A stretch of DNA of 64,000 bases from assembly GCF_014280035.1 (NCBI RefSeq), contig NZ_CP047957.1, positions 1 to 64,000 of the forward strand, given 5' to 3'. Shown piece by piece: positions 62,912 to 64,000 of the stretch. The first letter of the stretch is position 1. Every line of letters begins with the position of its first letter. This stretch comes from Synechococcus sp. A18-25c. GTDB taxonomy: Bacteria > Cyanobacteriota > Cyanobacteriia > PCC-6307 > Cyanobiaceae. Position numbers and translations under genes: made by a program. The notes under the pieces were generated by a model. That model searched no databases. It worked only from the letters and a program-made list of their open reading frames with translations, and had not been told where the DNA came from.

Positions 62912-64000
62912 TCAAGCATCGGCGTCCGCAGGGTCACTCTTCGCGGTTTTGGTCTTGGTGGTTGAGGCCTTCTTGGTGGTTGTTGCCTTAGCGGTGGTTT
63001 TCTTGGCTGCGCTTTTCTTGGCCGTTGGCTTGGCCTCGTCTTCAGCCGCTGCAGGCGCTTTTTCGGTGATGGTGCTGTTCTCTTCCAGCCAACCCAGCAG
63101 CTTGTCCTGGAGCAAGTCATCCAGCACCGCCTGACGCAGCCGCTCGGGATCGATGTCCCGTTCGCCGGACAGCTGCTGCTTCACTTCAGCGAGTTTGGCG
63201 TCCACATCGGCGTCCTCCACCACCAGCTTCTCGCTGTCGGCCAGGGCCGTGAGGGCCAGGCTGCGGCGCAGGCGTTCTTCGGCCTCGGGACGTGAAGACT
63301 CCATCAGGTTGCGCACCAGTTCAGGCGTGAACAGTGACTTCACATCCATGCCCTGCTGGGCGAATTGACCGGCGGTCTGTTCCACCAGATTGCGCACTTC
63401 CTGTTGGATCAGGCTTTCGGGCAGTTCCACCTCCAGTTGCTCCACCAGGGCACCCAGCAAGGCGTCGTGACGGTTGCTGCGGGAGCGGCGTTCCGCGTCG
63501 TCCTTCAGGCGCTTTTCAAGATCGCTGCGCAGGTCGGCCAGAGATTCCTGCTCACTGGCCTGCTTGGCGAATGCGTCATCCAGGGCCGGAAGTTCACGGG
63601 TCTTCAGATCTTTGAGCTCGATCACGAAGTTGGCTTGGCGGCCCCGTGCGTCTTCTTTGGGGTAGTCGTCGGGAAACTGGCACTCCACGGTCTTGCAATC
63701 GCCGACAGCCATGCCCACCACGCCTTCGATGAAGCCGGGGATCATGCGGCCGTGCTCCAGATCCACATCCATCGAATCAGCAGTGCCTCCTTCGATCTCA
63801 CTGCCGTCATCGCTGTAGGTGCCCTTGAATCCCACCACGGCGATGTCGCCTTTTTCAGCCTTGCGGCCTTCCACTGGAACCACAGTGGCCAGCTGACGTC
63901 TGGATTGCTCCAGCATCTCGTCGACGCGCGCCGGGTCATAGCTGACGCTTTCGGCCTCGGCCTTCAACCCTTTGGTGCTTTTCAGCTTCGGTGTGGGGGC
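62912..64000 (-). CDS. tig: trigger factor (partial, 5' end outside the window)
   Basis: Trigger factor is the ribosome-bound chaperone. The frame runs off the right edge without a stop, so about the first 90-110 residues are missing. The visible part begins in the ribosome-binding domain end ([24 protein letters not shown]), continues with the FKBP-like domain ([33 protein letters not shown]), and then the C-terminal helical chaperone domain. The last 48 residues form an unusual Lys/Ala/Thr-rich tail ([20 protein letters not shown]) resembling histone H1. The order tig-clpP-clpX is conserved among cyanobacteria. Confidence 0.95.
   Translation of the reverse strand, partial: APTPKLKSTKGLKAEAESVSYDPARVDEMLEQSRRQLATVVPVEGRKAEKGDIAVVGFKGTYSDDGSEIEGGTADSMDVDLEHGRMIPGFIEGVVGMAVGDCKTVECQFPDDYPKEDARGRQANFVIELKDLKTRELPALDDAFAKQASEQESLADLRSDLEKRLKDDAERRSRSNRHDALLGALVEQLEVELPESLIQQEVRNLVEQTAGQFAQQGMDVKSLFTPELVRNLMESSRPEAEERLRRSLALTALADSEKLVVEDADVDAKLAEVKQQLSGERDIDPERLRQAVLDDLLQDKLLGWLEENSTITEKAPAAAEDEAKPTAKKSAAKKTTAKATTTKKASTTKTKTAKSDPADADA

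Overview
The window reads as core chromosome of a marine picocyanobacterium, most likely Synechococcus. Three things point there: cyanobacterium-only or photosynthesis-linked genes (gap2, sqdB-sqdX, a Psb34-like one-helix gene, a Ycf37-like gene, a thylakoid-lumen type cyclophilin, a tig-clpP-clpX run); the order dnaN - PRC-barrel - purL - purF - gyrA/parC - TPR - queG that opens many picocyanobacterial chromosomes; and a generally high GC content with very short spacers. The left edge is probably the origin flank: two DnaA-box-like sequences lie at positions 6-23, upstream of dnaN. The right edge cuts trigger factor (tig).

Layout. 1-6.1 kb: origin edge, dnaN, a PRC-barrel protein, purL and purF, all rightward. 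6.1-10.6 kb: a type IIA topoisomerase A subunit, a TPR protein and queG, leftward. 10.6-18.0 kb: an HpsJ-like membrane protein, a DUF502 protein, nusB, ftsY, a SpoIIE-type phosphatase, argH and a glycine-rich RRM protein, rightward. 18.0-20.9 kb: dusA, an exported MsrB-like protein and a flavoprotein. 20.9-25.2 kb: type IV pilus motor genes pilB-pilT-pilC, divergent from grpE-dnaJ-tusA-like-rsgA (25.2-28.3 kb). 28.3-31.0 kb: ybaB, murB, murC. 31.2-36.5 kb: gap2 with a clear terminator, thiL, a cyclophilin, efp-accB, pdxA. 36.5-42.5 kb: a looser stretch with a YeeZ-like reductase, an HNH nuclease facing away from a SNF2/HARP-like helicase, secreted and membrane proteins and several small orphan genes. 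42.5-49.6 kb: tRNA-Gly(CCC), an aminotransferase, cbiD, guaA, two orphans and the PBP2 gene. 49.6-53.1 kb: sqdX, sqdB, a psb34-like gene and thiG. 53.2-58.0 kb: an orphan, a ycf37-like gene, rplT-rpmI, a SpoIID protein and a family-2 glycosyltransferase. 58.0-64 kb: dnaX, an LRAT-fold protein, clpX, clpP and tig, leftward.

Functionally the window joins replication (dnaN, dnaX, topoisomerase, possible fork repair), purine synthesis (purL, purF, guaA), cell wall (murB, murC, PBP2, SpoIID), protein folding and turnover (tig, clpPX, grpE, dnaJ, cyclophilin), translation (efp, rplT, rpmI, rsgA, queG, dusA), thylakoid lipids (sqdB, sqdX, perhaps mgdA) and type IV pili. I saw no rRNA, IS element, prophage, CRISPR array or integron. 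No gene-free stretch exceeds 300 bases; the longest is the about 200-base spacer between the HNH and helicase genes (38281-38479). Many genes appear to start at TTG or GTG, so start positions are given with their alternatives.
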